From: Thauera sp.
Lineage (GTDB): Bacteria; Pseudomonadota; Gammaproteobacteria; Burkholderiales; Rhodocyclaceae
NCBI GenBank assembly: GCA_017302295.1
Contig: JAFLDS010000014.1
Location: forward strand, 27,383-91,382
Length of the DNA stretch: 64,000 nt
Reading direction: 5' to 3'
In this document: positions 19,223 to 28,798 of the stretch, one piece after another
How positions within the stretch are numbered: the first letter of the stretch is position 1
Layout of the letters: every line of letters starts with the position of its first letter
Translations under genes and position numbers: made by a program
Notes under the pieces: generated by a model
What the model was told of the DNA's origin: nothing
Database searches by the model: none
The model's input: only the letters and a program-made list of their open reading frames with translations

Positions 19223-20872
19223 GGCTGACTGCTTGATCGCGAGCAGCGCCTGATTGCGCAGGGTGCGCAGCAAGGCAAGTTCGCGTTCGCCAATTGCGAT
19301 ATCCCCGGCGTGGTCCTTGTCGGCGTAGATCAGCGCCACCGGCGTGCCCTTTAGCGTGAGCGGGAGCAGCACGAAAGTCTGCGAGGGCAGCGCCTTGCGA
19401 TACCACTCGGGGATGCGCCGGGCGATGTGCGGCTCGTCGATGTCGTCGATCAGCACGTCGGCGCCCTTGGCGGTGGCAACGTTGAACACGTTGTCCGGCT
19501 GGGTGGCGAGGCTGAAGCGCAGGCTCCTCGTCAGTTTCTCGACTTCGGGGCCGAAGCCGAAGCGGCCGGTCATCGTGTTCGTGCGCGCGTCGCGGATGCA
19601 CAAGACCACGTGCTTGAAGCACATCGCCCGGTACATCGTCTCGAGGGTGATGCGCAGGATGTCGTTGAGCTTGAACCCCTCGAGCAGGGCGTTGCTGATG
19701 TCCTGGATGCCGGCGGTGAGCACAGCCTGGGCGTCGACCGGCCGAGCGTCCGTATCGCCCGCATCATCGAGGGTGTCGGCGCCGCGCTCGCTCAGTTCCC
19801 CCGGCAGCAGTTCGTGATCTGCTGGTGCGGCCGCGTTCTCGGCGGCGTTGAGGTACTGGTGGACGTGCCGCCCGATGCGCATGTCGCCCAGATCCACCTG
19901 GATGACCCGGGCCAGATCGTCGAGCTCATCGATCGATCGCGCCAGCGCCTCGCGCACGCCCTCGTCGGTGACGGGCACCGCGTCGACGAAGCGGCCGGCG
20001 ATCTGCCGTATTGCCTGATCGCGCTCGGCGGCGGGCAGCAGCGCGACCGCGTCGCACAGTTCGTTGGCGCAGGCCGACAGCGCGCGCAGCCTGCCCTCAT
20101 GCGTGTCGGGCCGGCGCACCGGCCCCTCTGCGGGCTTGCGCATGCTGTCCACAAGCACAGGCGGAAAGCCCCAGGCCTGGGCGAGGCCGGTGCCCAGTTC
20201 CTCGAAGCTCACCCCCAGCACCTGTTGCGCGGCGATGTCCTCGCGACAGCCGGTCTGCCGGGTCACCCGCCGGATGTCCTCGGTTTCCTGCGGGAAGTAG
20301 TACTGCGACAGCAGCCGGCCCAGGTTGTGGAACACCGAGCAGATGTAGGCCTGCTCCAGATCGCGCATCTTCAGCTTCTGACCGATCTCGCGTGCCAGCA
20401 GCCCGGCGAGGCAGGCGCGCAGGAACTCCTCCTTGAGGTGGGCGGCGTTGTCCTTGTCCTGCAGATGCTCGAACAGCAGCACGGTGATGGCGATATTGCG
20501 GACCGCATCGAAGCCGAGCACGATCACCGCGCGCGAGACGGTGCTGATGCTGCTGCCGGTGGGCCGGTAATGCGCCGAGTTGACCAGCCGCAGCAACTTG
20601 TTGGTGAGGGAAAAGTCGCGCAGGATCAGGTCGGACAATTGCGCGACGCTTTCGGATTCACTCGTGGTGATGCGGTTGATCGCCACCACCGAGGCCGAGA
20701 GGGCAGGGAAGTCGCCGCGGTGCCGCATGCGGCGCAGCAGGAACTCGAGCGCTTCATGACGCGGCGAAGCGGCGGGCGACGATGCGTCGTCCAACCCGTC
20801 GGACACGCTCGCCTCCCGTTCCCGCAGCGGGGCATTTTCCGGACGTGGCGGGTTGGCGGGTGGCTGCGGCAT
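19220..20872 (-). CDS. HDOD domain protein with C-terminal GAF-like domain
   Basis: A 550-residue signalling protein. The start used is the ATG of MPQPPANPP at 20872. After a ~35-residue proline-rich leader, residues ~40-260 form an HDOD domain (PALSASVVAINRITTSESES, LRDFSLTNKLLRLVNSAHYR, AVIVLGFDAVRNIAI, SVFHNLGRLL), a degenerate HD-like module used in signalling. Residues ~395-545 form a GAF-like sensor domain (LRITLETMYRAMCFKHVVLC, FVLLPLTLKGTPVALIYADK). The combination is common in betaproteobacteria, and targets are generally unknown. It is convergent with the sugar dehydrogenase. Confidence 0.85.
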   Translation of the reverse strand: MPQPPANPPRPENAPLREREASVSDGLDDASSPAASPRHEALEFLLRRMRHRGDFPALSASVVAINRITTSESESVAQLSDLILRDFSLTNKLLRLVNSAHYRPTGSSISTVSRAVIVLGFDAVRNIAITVLLFEHLQDKDNAAHLKEEFLRACLAGLLAREIGQKLKMRDLEQAYICSVFHNLGRLLSQYYFPQETEDIRRVTRQTGCREDIAAQQVLGVSFEELGTGLAQAWGFPPVLVDSMRKPAEGPVRRPDTHEGRLRALSACANELCDAVALLPAAERDQAIRQIAGRFVDAVPVTDEGVREALARSIDELDDLARVIQVDLGDMRIGRHVHQYLNAAENAAAPADHELLPGELSERGADTLDDAGDTDARPVDAQAVLTAGIQDISNALLEGFKLNDILRITLETMYRAMCFKHVVLCIRDARTNTMTGRFGFGPEVEKLTRSLRFSLATQPDNVFNVATAKGADVLIDDIDEPHIARRIPEWYRKALPSQTFVLLPLTLKGTPVALIYADKDHAGDIAIGERELALLRTLRNQALLAIKQSA

Positions 20873-21040
20873 GTCGGTGTCGATCGGATTCAGTGAGAAG
20901 GACGTGAGGCGGTATATCCCGCCCGTGCGCGGGGCACGCAAATTATTGCACAGGGCCTGGACGGACGGCCTTGAGGCAACGAGTCCCTGTCATCCTTTCA
21001 TGGCATGATCGTGAGGACTTCCGAAACTTGAAGCGGTACG

Positions 21041-21409
21041 ATGGAAAGCCCATACAAAGGCAAGACCGGCCTGCGCCGTGTCTGGAACGCATTGCACTAT
21101 TCGCTGGACGGACTGAAGGCCGCCTACCGGCACGAGGACGCGTTTCGCCAGGAGTTCTGGCTTGCGGTGGTGTTGGTGCCGCTTGCGCTGTGGCTCGGCG
21201 ACTCGGGGGTCGGCAAGGCGCTGATGGTGGCCAGCGTGTTGCTGGTGCTGATGGTGGAACTGCTCAATTCGGCGATCGAGGCGACGGTGGATCGCATTTC
21301 GCTGGAAAACCACCGGCTCGCGAAACGTGCCAAGGACATTGGCAGCGCCGCCGTGCTGCTGAGCCTGTGCAACGTCGTGCTGGTATGGGCGCTGGTGTTG
21401 CTGGCCTGA
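21041..21409 (+). CDS. dgkA: Diacylglycerol kinase
   Basis: A 122-residue inner-membrane enzyme of the DgkA family, which phosphorylates diacylglycerol to phosphatidic acid and recycles lipid from membrane-derived glycan synthesis. The hallmark ELLNSAIEATVDRIS is at residues ~70-85 and holds the catalytic and Mg-binding glutamates. Three hydrophobic helices are visible (about 42-58, 62-82 and 105-121). The N-terminal amphipathic part contains HEDAFRQE. Length is exactly that of the family. Confidence 0.93.
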   Translation: MESPYKGKTGLRRVWNALHYSLDGLKAAYRHEDAFRQEFWLAVVLVPLALWLGDSGVGKALMVASVLLVLMVELLNSAIEATVDRISLENHRLAKRAKDIGSAAVLLSLCNVVLVWALVLLA

Positions 21410-21486
21410 GCGCTGCGGACCGGGGGCGCCTCGCCGCGGCGAAGTGCCGCGGTCCGGTCGAAGTGAAGCGCGCGCTTGATGGCGGC

Positions 21487-22062
21487 TCAGGCGGTACCTG
21501 GGCCCCAGGCGCGCACGGTGCCGGTATCGACATGAACGAAATCGGATTCGGGGTAATAGCCGACGCCGCCCAGGCCGAGTTCGATCGCGGCGTCGCGCAA
21601 GCGGGTGGTGGCGACACCGGGCATGCGGATGTCGATGGCGCGGCCGTCCATGTGCAGGCTGCGCTTGGCGACGCCGCCGCCGCCGGTCTTGCGCAACATG
21701 TCGTTGGTGGCGGGCGAGCGGTAGGCGGAGATGATCTCGAAAGTTTCTCCGCCGCACGCGATCTTCAGCGCGTGAAGAATGTCGAACAGCTGTGGATCCA
21801 TCACCTGGGCTTCGCCGGTGCGGAAGTCGCGCAGGAGCCAGTTGATGCGCTGCAGGGCGGGAGGAATGTAGCTGCGCCCGTCGTGGTAGGCGAGTTGCAA
21901 TCTTTCGTCGGTGTGGGTATGCCGAAAGGAAAGGTGGCGCTCGGCGATGTCGAAGCGCGCAGCGCGGGCACTCACGGCGTGAAGCCCGAGGGGGGCGGTG
22001 GCAAGGCCCTTCAGTAGAAGGCGACGCCGCGGCAGGATCTGGTCAGGAGTACGGTGACGCAT
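21487..22062 (-). CDS. YcbK-like DUF882 (peptidase M15 family) protein
   Basis: A 191-residue protein beginning MRHRTPDQILPRRRLLLKGL. The twin-arginine-like RRRLLLKGLA followed by a hydrophobic stretch and AVSARAA suggests export by the Tat or Sec route. The mature part has the DUF882/M15 pattern: EIISAYRSPATNDMLR, SLHMDGRAIDIR and DFVHVDTGTVRAWG, which supply the zinc-ligand His/Asp/His set. Such proteins are predicted murein endopeptidases. It is divergent from an L,D-transpeptidase gene, and the two ATGs overlap (22060-22063), which implies overlapping 5' regions. Confidence 0.86.
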   Translation of the reverse strand: MRHRTPDQILPRRRLLLKGLATAPLGLHAVSARAARFDIAERHLSFRHTHTDERLQLAYHDGRSYIPPALQRINWLLRDFRTGEAQVMDPQLFDILHALKIACGGETFEIISAYRSPATNDMLRKTGGGGVAKRSLHMDGRAIDIRMPGVATTRLRDAAIELGLGGVGYYPESDFVHVDTGTVRAWGPGTA

Positions 22063-23758
22063 GAATATTTCGCTGTCGGTACAAGGACTTGAAGGCCGCA
22101 TCGTAAACGATGGGGCGATATTTTTGTGCAAAAATTTTCACGCATGGCGGCGCCTGCTTGCCGGCGTGGTGATGGGTGTCGCGCTGCAGGTCAGTGCGAC
22201 TGCGCAGCCGCCAGCCGAAGGAGGCGGTCAGGCCATTGACGACGCAGTGGTGCAGGCCATCGCGCAGAGGCTTGCCGCTGTCGCGGCGACGGGCAGCGGT
22301 CCCGAAGCCATCCGGGCCTTCTACGAGGGGCGCGGTTTCCGGCCGCTGTGGCTTGAAGCCGGCAGACGCAACGAACTGATCGCCGCTATCGACGACAGCC
22401 GGGCCGACGGCCTTGAGCCATCCGACTACCGCATCGACCATCTGCGCGAGCTGAGCGTTCAGGGGACGTCCGACGCAGCGTTGCTGGCCGCGCGTGACCT
22501 CACGTTCACCGAATCGCTCGCCCGGCTGGCGCGGCATCTTTCGCACGGCAAGGTCAATCCCGCGTCGCTTTACTCGATCTGGAACTTCTCCCCGCCTCCC
22601 GACCCGCTCGAGCTCGCGCTGCGTCTTCAGCGCGTGGTCGATGGCGGATCGCTGCGGGCGGCCGTCGCTGCGCAGGCGCCGCAACTCGACGCCTACCGGG
22701 GGCTGAAGGCTTCGCTTGCCCGTCATCGAGCGATCGAGGCCGCGGGCGGCTGGGGCCGCATTGCGCCGGGGCCGTCGCTGCGACGCGGCGACCGGGGCGC
22801 GCGTGTCGCTGCGGTGCGCGCGCGGCTGGCCGCGAGTGGCGACCTCGACGCGGCGACCCCATCGCCGAATGGCGGGACGGCGGATCACTTCGACGAAGCG
22901 CTCGCTGCCGCGCTCGCACGTTTCCAGCAACGGCACGGCCTCGCGCCGGACGGGGCAGTGGGCAAGGACACGCTCGACGCGCTGAATGTGAGCGTGGCGG
23001 AGCGGATTGCGCAGATTCGGGTAAACCTCGAGCGCGTGCGCTGGGTGGCGGCGGATTACCAGCCTGACGTGCTTATGGTGGACATTGCCGGATTCAAGGC
23101 CGAGCTGAGGATGGCGAACCAGCCGGTGTGGAGCACGCGCGTGGTGGTGGGCCGGCCGTCGCGCGAAACGCCGTCGTTGCTCGACAGCGTGCAGCATCTG
23201 GTGCTGAACCCGAAGTGGGTGGTGCCGCCGACCATTCTGCGCGAAGACGTCATTCCCGGCATGCGGCGCAACCCGGCGTATTTGAGCTCCCACCGGCTGC
23301 GCCTGGTGGATCGTTCCGGCAATACGGTGGACCCCGCCGCGGTGGACTGGCACGACCAGGGTGGTGGTTTTCCCTATCAGGTCGTCCAGTCGGCGGGGGC
23401 GGATGGGTCGCTGGGGCAGATCAAGTTCGCCCTGGGCAACCGCTACGCGATCTATCTGCATGACACGCCATCGCGGTCGCTGTTCAAGCGTCCGGCACGG
23501 GCCTACAGCTCGGGGTGCGTGCGGGTGGAGAATCCGCAGGAGCTGGCGCTGCTGTTGCTCGACGACCCGCAGCAATGGAGTGCGGATGCGCTCAAGGCTG
23601 CGATCGGCACCGGCCGCACGCGCACCGTGCCGGTCAATCGCGAGATTCCGGTGATGCTGCTCTACTTCACCGCCGAGGCCGATGCCAGCGGTGCGGCCGC
23701 GTTCCGCAAGGACATCTACCAGCGCGATGCGCGGGTGCTCTCGGCCTTGTCATCTTAG
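22061..23758 (+). CDS. L,D-transpeptidase (YcbB/LdtD type)
   Basis: A 565-residue predicted periplasmic enzyme. A hydrophobic N-terminal region (about residues 28-48) serves as signal or anchor. A peptidoglycan-binding fold is seen near RFQQRHGLAPDGAVGKDTLDALN (residues ~285-310), and the YkuD catalytic domain has His467 and Cys486 in a SSGCVRVEN motif. This order and length fit YcbB/LdtD enzymes, which make 3-3 cross-links in peptidoglycan. The start is uncertain: the first ATG overlaps the divergent gene's ATG, and an AT-rich patch around 22110-22140 could hold a promoter, in which case an internal start (a TTG near 22122, or the ATG at 22172) would be used. Confidence 0.88.
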   Translation: MNISLSVQGLEGRIVNDGAIFLCKNFHAWRRLLAGVVMGVALQVSATAQPPAEGGGQAIDDAVVQAIAQRLAAVAATGSGPEAIRAFYEGRGFRPLWLEAGRRNELIAAIDDSRADGLEPSDYRIDHLRELSVQGTSDAALLAARDLTFTESLARLARHLSHGKVNPASLYSIWNFSPPPDPLELALRLQRVVDGGSLRAAVAAQAPQLDAYRGLKASLARHRAIEAAGGWGRIAPGPSLRRGDRGARVAAVRARLAASGDLDAATPSPNGGTADHFDEALAAALARFQQRHGLAPDGAVGKDTLDALNVSVAERIAQIRVNLERVRWVAADYQPDVLMVDIAGFKAELRMANQPVWSTRVVVGRPSRETPSLLDSVQHLVLNPKWVVPPTILREDVIPGMRRNPAYLSSHRLRLVDRSGNTVDPAAVDWHDQGGGFPYQVVQSAGADGSLGQIKFALGNRYAIYLHDTPSRSLFKRPARAYSSGCVRVENPQELALLLLDDPQQWSADALKAAIGTGRTRTVPVNREIPVMLLYFTAEADASGAAAFRKDIYQRDARVLSALSS

Positions 23759-23810
23759 CGACATCGAAACGTAACTGGAGCGTCGCTTTCGCCGCCTAAG
23801 CTGCGGCGAC

Positions 23811-25046
23811 ATGAAGACGCTCGAATTCACTGCCGAGGAACTCTGCCTCGAGCCCAGACTGCGGATTGCGCTCGTTACCGAGACGTATCCGCCTGAGGTC
23901 AATGGCGTCGCGATGACGCTGCAGCGCATGGTCGACGGCCTGCTGCGACGTGGCCACCGCGTGCAGCTGATCCGCCCGCGCCAGGCGGGCTCCGACATCG
24001 CGCAGCGCGACGGCGACTACGAGGAAATGCTGTCGCGCGGCTGGAAGCTGCCGCGCTACGACGGACTGCGCTTCGGGCTGCCGGCGAAGTCGGCGCTGGT
24101 GCGGGCCTGGGGCCGGCAGCGTCCCGATCTGGTGCATGTGGCCACCGAGGGGCCGCTGGGCTGGACGGCGATCTCGGCGGCGAAGAAGCTGCGCCTGCCG
24201 GTCACCTCCGACTTCCACACCAACTTCGACCACTACAGCGAGCACTACGGCGTGGGCTGGCTGCGCCAGCCGGTGGCGGCCTACCTGCGGCGCTTCCACA
24301 ACCGGACCGCCTCCACCTTCGTGCCCACGGCGGAAATGGCGCGCGCCCTGCGCGCGCTGGGCTACGCTCAGGTCGAGGTGGTGTCGCGCGGCGTCGATAC
24401 CCGGCTTTTCTCGCCCACCCGGCGCAGCGTCGCGCTACGCGCCGAATGGGGTGTCGGCGACGATGGCCTGGCGCTGATCAGCGTCGGCCGGCTTGCGCCG
24501 GAGAAGAACCTGCAACTCGTGATGCGCGCTTATGCAGCGGTGCGCGAGGCGCGGCCGTCGGCGCGGCTGGTGGTGGTGGGCGACGGGCCGATGCGCGATG
24601 CGCTGGCGCGCGAGTGCCCCGACGCCGTGCTGTGTGGCATGCGCACCGGCGAAGATCTGGCGGCGCACTACGCCTCGGCCGATCTGTTCCTGTTTCCCAG
24701 CCTCACCGAGACCTTCGGCAACGTCACGCTTGAGGCGATGGCGAGCGGGGTGTGCGCGGTGGCGTACGACTACGCGGCGGCGGCCGAGGTGCTGCGCGAT
24801 CTCGAGAACGGGCTCAGTGTGCCGTGCCGCGACGAAGCCGCCTTCATCGAGCGCGCGGTGCGGGGGGCCTGCGACGACGGGCTGCGCCGCCGCCTTGCCG
24901 AGCGCGCCCGCGCCAGTGCGGAACTGATCGACTGGGAGCGGGTGAACGATCACTTCGCCGGCGCCCTGGTGCGCGTGTGGCGAGGCACGGATAATCCGGC
25001 CGCGGGACTTGGAGCCGAGCGCACGCTTGGCTGGGAGCGGCGATGA
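23811..25046 (+). CDS. GT4-family glycosyltransferase
   Basis: A 411-residue GT-B fold glycosyltransferase. The N-terminal domain has LRIALVTETYPPEVNGVAMT and TSDFHTNFDHYSEHYG; the C-terminal domain has ISVGRLAPEKNLQLVMRAY and the acceptor/donor motif FPSLTETFGNVTLEAMASG with the conserved Glu pair. It closely resembles the MgtA-like family that transfers mannose or glucose to lipid acceptors such as diglucosyl-diacylglycerol. It overlaps the LpxH-like phosphatase gene by ATGA, so the two are probably translated together and may act on membrane lipids. The donor and acceptor are not certain. Confidence 0.85.
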   Translation: MKTLEFTAEELCLEPRLRIALVTETYPPEVNGVAMTLQRMVDGLLRRGHRVQLIRPRQAGSDIAQRDGDYEEMLSRGWKLPRYDGLRFGLPAKSALVRAWGRQRPDLVHVATEGPLGWTAISAAKKLRLPVTSDFHTNFDHYSEHYGVGWLRQPVAAYLRRFHNRTASTFVPTAEMARALRALGYAQVEVVSRGVDTRLFSPTRRSVALRAEWGVGDDGLALISVGRLAPEKNLQLVMRAYAAVREARPSARLVVVGDGPMRDALARECPDAVLCGMRTGEDLAAHYASADLFLFPSLTETFGNVTLEAMASGVCAVAYDYAAAAEVLRDLENGLSVPCRDEAAFIERAVRGACDDGLRRRLAERARASAELIDWERVNDHFAGALVRVWRGTDNPAAGLGAERTLGWERR

Positions 25047-25888
25047 AGAAAGTCCGCGCGGTCTTCATTTCCGACGTGCATCTGGGCACGCGCGCCTGCC
25101 AGGCGGATCGCCTGCTGGCCTTCCTGAAGGAGTACGAGTCCGAATATCTGTACATGCTGGGCGACATCATCGACTTCTGGTCGATGAGCCGAAGCATCCA
25201 GTGGGCGGGCGCGCACAACACCGTGGTGCAGAAGGTGCTTCGGCGCGCACGCCACGGTGACAAGGTGTTCTTCATTCCCGGCAACCACGACGAGGCGCTG
25301 CGCGAATACGCCGGCATCGCCTTCGGCGACATCCGGGTCGAGAGCGAGTGGGTGCACGAGGCCCTGGACGGGCGTCGCTACTGGCTCATCCACGGCGACG
25401 AGTACGACCAGGTCACCCGCCACCATCGCTGGGTCGCGGTGCTCGGCGATGTGGCCTACAACGGTCTGGTCCGCATCAACCACCTGCTGTCGCGCGTGCG
25501 GCGCGCGCTGCACATCCCCGGCTACTGGTCGCTGGCGGGCTACGCCAAGCAGAAGGTCAAGCGCGCGGTGAGTTTCATCTTCGACTTCGAGGACGCGGTC
25601 GCGCATGCCACCCAGCAGCGAGGCCTGGATGGCGTGATCTGCGGCCATATCCACTGGGCTGCGGACCGCCGGATTGGCGCCATCCACTATCTGAACTGCG
25701 GCGACTGGGTCGACACCTGCAGCGCGATCGTCGAGCACTTCGACGGCCGGATAGAAGTCGTGCAATGGGGCGTGCAGGCAGCGCCGCAAGCCGCGACGGC
25801 GCTGGAGGCGCCTGCGGCGCAGCCGGTGGGGCAGGCGGCATTCCATGCGGATCGGGGCCCGATGGACGAGCCGGTGATTTCCCCCTAA
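25043..25888 (+). CDS. LpxH-like UDP-2,3-diacylglucosamine diphosphatase family protein
   Basis: A 281-residue calcineurin-like metallophosphoesterase. All metal-binding blocks are present: ISDVHLG, LGDIIDFW, FIPGNHDEALRE, LIHGDEYD and VICGHIHWA, ending in LNCGDWVDTC. The blocks fit the UDP-2,3-diacylglucosamine diphosphatase (LpxH/LpxH2-like) group rather than generic phosphoesterases. A true LpxH would make lipid X in lipid A synthesis; this homologue's exact substrate is unproven. It overlaps the preceding glycosyltransferase gene. Confidence 0.8.
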   Translation: MKKVRAVFISDVHLGTRACQADRLLAFLKEYESEYLYMLGDIIDFWSMSRSIQWAGAHNTVVQKVLRRARHGDKVFFIPGNHDEALREYAGIAFGDIRVESEWVHEALDGRRYWLIHGDEYDQVTRHHRWVAVLGDVAYNGLVRINHLLSRVRRALHIPGYWSLAGYAKQKVKRAVSFIFDFEDAVAHATQQRGLDGVICGHIHWAADRRIGAIHYLNCGDWVDTCSAIVEHFDGRIEVVQWGVQAAPQAATALEAPAAQPVGQAAFHADRGPMDEPVISP

Positions 25889-26007
25889 CATGCCCTCGCG
25901 TTCTTGACGAGCCGGTCGGGAACGCGAGAAGACAAACAAGCAATAACGACAATCGAACCCCGCCGGCCGCACGCCGCTGCAGCCGGCGCCGGGTGAGGAG
26001 ACACAAC

Positions 26008-28617
26008 ATGCATACCCTGATCCGGGCGCCGCGCTGGCGGAGCCCGTTACTTGTCATGGCTGTCGCCTTGATGGGTCCGACCCTCACGTCCTCCCCGGCC
26101 GCTGCCGAAACGGCCGTGCGCCCCGCAACCGCGGCGCAAAAGGTCAGCTCGGGCACAGTGACGATACGCCGCGATTCATTTGGTGTGCCGCACGTCTATG
26201 CCAGCTCCGAATTCGGTCTGTTCTACGGCTACGGCCACGCCGTGGCGCAGGACCGACTTTTCCAGATGGAGATGGCCCGCCGCAGCACCCAGGGCACGGT
26301 TGCCGAGGTGCTGGGCGACAAGTTCCTGGCCTTCGACAAGACGACTCGCGCCAACTATTGGCCGGCCTCCATCCACGACCAGATCGCGCGCCTGCCGAAG
26401 GCGGACCGCGACATCCTCGAGGGCTACGCGGCGGGCATGAACGCCTGGCTGGCGAAGGTGAAGGCCGACCCGGAGAAATGGATGCCGAAGCAGTTCCGCG
26501 ACTTCGGTTTCGAACCGTCGCCGTGGACGGCTTTCGACGTGGCGATGGTGTTCGTCGGCACGATGGCGAACCGTTTCTCCGACTTCAATACCGAGCTCGA
26601 CAACCTCGCCCTGCGCACCGCCCTGATCGACAAGCACGGCGAAGCCAAGGGCAAGGAGATCTTCGATCAGCTGAAGTGGATCGTCGATCCCGAGACGCCG
26701 ACCACCATCGCGCCGGAAGAGGGCGAATATGCGGTGAAGGTGGCACAAGCCGCGGCGCAACCCGATACCGCGGACGAATCGCCGAAATACGCGCTGCCGC
26801 GCTACGACGATGTCCCGCCGAGCTTCGCGCGCCTCGCCAAGACGCCTGACGGTGCGCTCGCCGGCGGATCGGTCGAGGCGCAGCGCGAGCTGCTGCTCGC
26901 CGAGCTCGGCACCCTGGGCATGACCGGCCAGGCCGGCTTCCCCGCGGCGAGCAACATGTGGATCATCGGCCGCAAGCTTGCCCGCGGCGCCAACTCCATC
27001 CTGCTCAACGGTCCGCAGTTCGGCTGGTTCGCGCCGGCCTACACCTACGGCATCGGCCTGCACGGTGCTGGCTTCGATCTGGTCGGCAACACACCTTTCG
27101 CCTATCCGAGCGTGCTGTTCGGCACCAATGGCAAGATCAGCTGGGGCTCCACCGCGGGGTTCGGCGACGGCGTGGACATCTTCGTCGAGAAGCTCGACCC
27201 CGCCGATCCGACGCGCTACCAGCACAAGGGCGAGTGGCGCACGATGGAAAAGCGCAGCGAAACGATCGCGGTGAAGGGCGGCGAGCCGGTCACGCTCGAC
27301 GTGTTCCGCACGGTGCACGGTGTGGTGGTCAAGTCCGACCCGGCCAAGGGCGTGGCCTACGCCAAGCAGCGCACCTGGGACGGGCTGGAGTTGCAGTCGC
27401 TGATGGCGTGGACGCGCAAGGGCCAGTCGCAGAACTGGGCGCAGTGGCTCAAGCAGGCCGAGCGCCACGCGCTGACGATCAACTGGTACTACGCCGACGC
27501 CGAGGGCAATATCGGCTACGCGCACACTGGCAAGTATCCAGTGCGCAAGGCGGGGCACGATCGCCGCCTCCCGGTACCGGGCACGGGGGAGATGGACTGG
27601 GACGGCGTGCTCGGCTTCGACACCAACCCCAAGGTCTACAACCCGCGTCAGGGCTACATCGCCAACTGGAACAACCCGCCGATCAAGGGCTACCCGAATC
27701 CGGACATGATCTGGCTGTCGTGGGGTGCCGCCGACCGCCAGCACGAGCTCGAGCAGCGACTGCGCGCGAAGGGGCCGATGGACGCCGAAGGCATGTGGAG
27801 CCTGCTGGAGCCGACCAGCCTCGCCGACGTCAACGCGCGCTACTTCCTGCCGGTTCTGCAGCAGGCGGTGGCAAGCCTGCCGGCCGATGACGCGCGCAAG
27901 GCGCTGGTTGCCGCGCTGCAGAACTGGGACGGCATGAACGCCGACCGCAACCGCGACGGCTTCTACGACCATCCGGCACCGGCGATTCTGGACGCGTGGC
28001 TTGCCGCGATGCTGAAGGCGACCTTCGCCGACGAGGTGCCGGCCGACTTCATGCGCTACTTCGGTGCCACCGGCTACCCGACGCCGGAGCGTCCGCCGGC
28101 AGGGTCGATCAATATTCAGGTCGGCACCAAGCTGCTGTACCAGGTGCTGCGCGGCAAGTCGGCAAGCGTGCCGCAAAAGCACGACTTCCTGAACGGCCGC
28201 GAAGCGCTCGACGTGGTGCGCGAGGCGCTCGGCCAGGCAGCGGAAACGCTGGCCAAGAGCTACGGCGGTACAGCTCCGGCTGGCTGGAAGGTGCCAGTCG
28301 CGCGTCTGCGCTACTTCACCAACAACTTCATGGGCGTGCCGCAGGCGCTCGACGTGGAGGTGGCGCAGACGCATGTGGTGATGAATCGCGGCACCGAGAA
28401 CAACATGATCGCGCTCGGCCGTGGCCCGGTGCGGGCATGGGACGTTCTGGGCCCCGGGCAGAGCGGCTTCATCGACATGCAGGGCATGCGCTCGCCGCAC
28501 TACGCCGATCAGCTCGAGCTGTTCGACACCTTCGGCCGCAAGACCTTGCCGTGGTCGGCGCAGGACGTGCGCCGCGACACGCAGTCGGTGGAGCAGCTGC
28601 AACTGCCGAGGCGCTGA
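26008..28617 (+). CDS. Penicillin acylase family protein (Ntn hydrolase)
   Basis: An 869-residue periplasmic precursor, close to the ~846 of E. coli penicillin G acylase. A signal peptide occupies residues ~1-33 (cleavage near SPAAAE). The alpha-chain region has IRRDSFGVPHVYA and YGYGHAVAQDRLFQMEM. The beta chain would begin at Ser315 (AASNMWIIGRK), the catalytic N-terminal nucleophile exposed after autoproteolysis, with NGPQFGWF and HGAGFDLVGNTPFAYPS downstream. GAGGAG precedes the ATG. Relatives hydrolyse penicillin G, other N-acyl compounds or acyl-homoserine lactones; which applies here is not decided by sequence. A clear terminator follows. Confidence 0.9.
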   Translation: MHTLIRAPRWRSPLLVMAVALMGPTLTSSPAAAETAVRPATAAQKVSSGTVTIRRDSFGVPHVYASSEFGLFYGYGHAVAQDRLFQMEMARRSTQGTVAEVLGDKFLAFDKTTRANYWPASIHDQIARLPKADRDILEGYAAGMNAWLAKVKADPEKWMPKQFRDFGFEPSPWTAFDVAMVFVGTMANRFSDFNTELDNLALRTALIDKHGEAKGKEIFDQLKWIVDPETPTTIAPEEGEYAVKVAQAAAQPDTADESPKYALPRYDDVPPSFARLAKTPDGALAGGSVEAQRELLLAELGTLGMTGQAGFPAASNMWIIGRKLARGANSILLNGPQFGWFAPAYTYGIGLHGAGFDLVGNTPFAYPSVLFGTNGKISWGSTAGFGDGVDIFVEKLDPADPTRYQHKGEWRTMEKRSETIAVKGGEPVTLDVFRTVHGVVVKSDPAKGVAYAKQRTWDGLELQSLMAWTRKGQSQNWAQWLKQAERHALTINWYYADAEGNIGYAHTGKYPVRKAGHDRRLPVPGTGEMDWDGVLGFDTNPKVYNPRQGYIANWNNPPIKGYPNPDMIWLSWGAADRQHELEQRLRAKGPMDAEGMWSLLEPTSLADVNARYFLPVLQQAVASLPADDARKALVAALQNWDGMNADRNRDGFYDHPAPAILDAWLAAMLKATFADEVPADFMRYFGATGYPTPERPPAGSINIQVGTKLLYQVLRGKSASVPQKHDFLNGREALDVVREALGQAAETLAKSYGGTAPAGWKVPVARLRYFTNNFMGVPQALDVEVAQTHVVMNRGTENNMIALGRGPVRAWDVLGPGQSGFIDMQGMRSPHYADQLELFDTFGRKTLPWSAQDVRRDTQSVEQLQLPRR

Positions 28618-28646
28618 TCGCGGAAGGTCGTCCTGCAGGGCGATGA

Positions 28647-28677
28647 CGGGCGGGCCTTGGCGGTCCGCCCGTTTTTT
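28647..28677 (+). terminator. Intrinsic terminator of the penicillin acylase gene
   Basis: CGGGCGG (28647-28653) pairs with CCGCCCG (28665-28671), extended inward by a G-U and two C-G pairs, and is followed by TTTTTT (28672-28677). This is the best-formed terminator of this part of the window. Confidence 0.85.
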
Positions 28678-28798
28678 CTAGCCCTTCACTTTGCGCCCGG
28701 CCGGATGAGGGCCCGTTTCGCAATGGCCCGCACGGTGCCGAAAGTCCGGCCACATCAGTTAGCATCACAGCTTTAGTCCATCGCTAGCGGAGCTGACT

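Noticed and set aside
26176-28602. An 808-codon minus-strand frame across the penicillin acylase gene
   Set aside because: It is antisense to a complete, signal-peptide-bearing Ntn hydrolase with all motifs, and itself shows only low-complexity Arg/Leu/His sequence.
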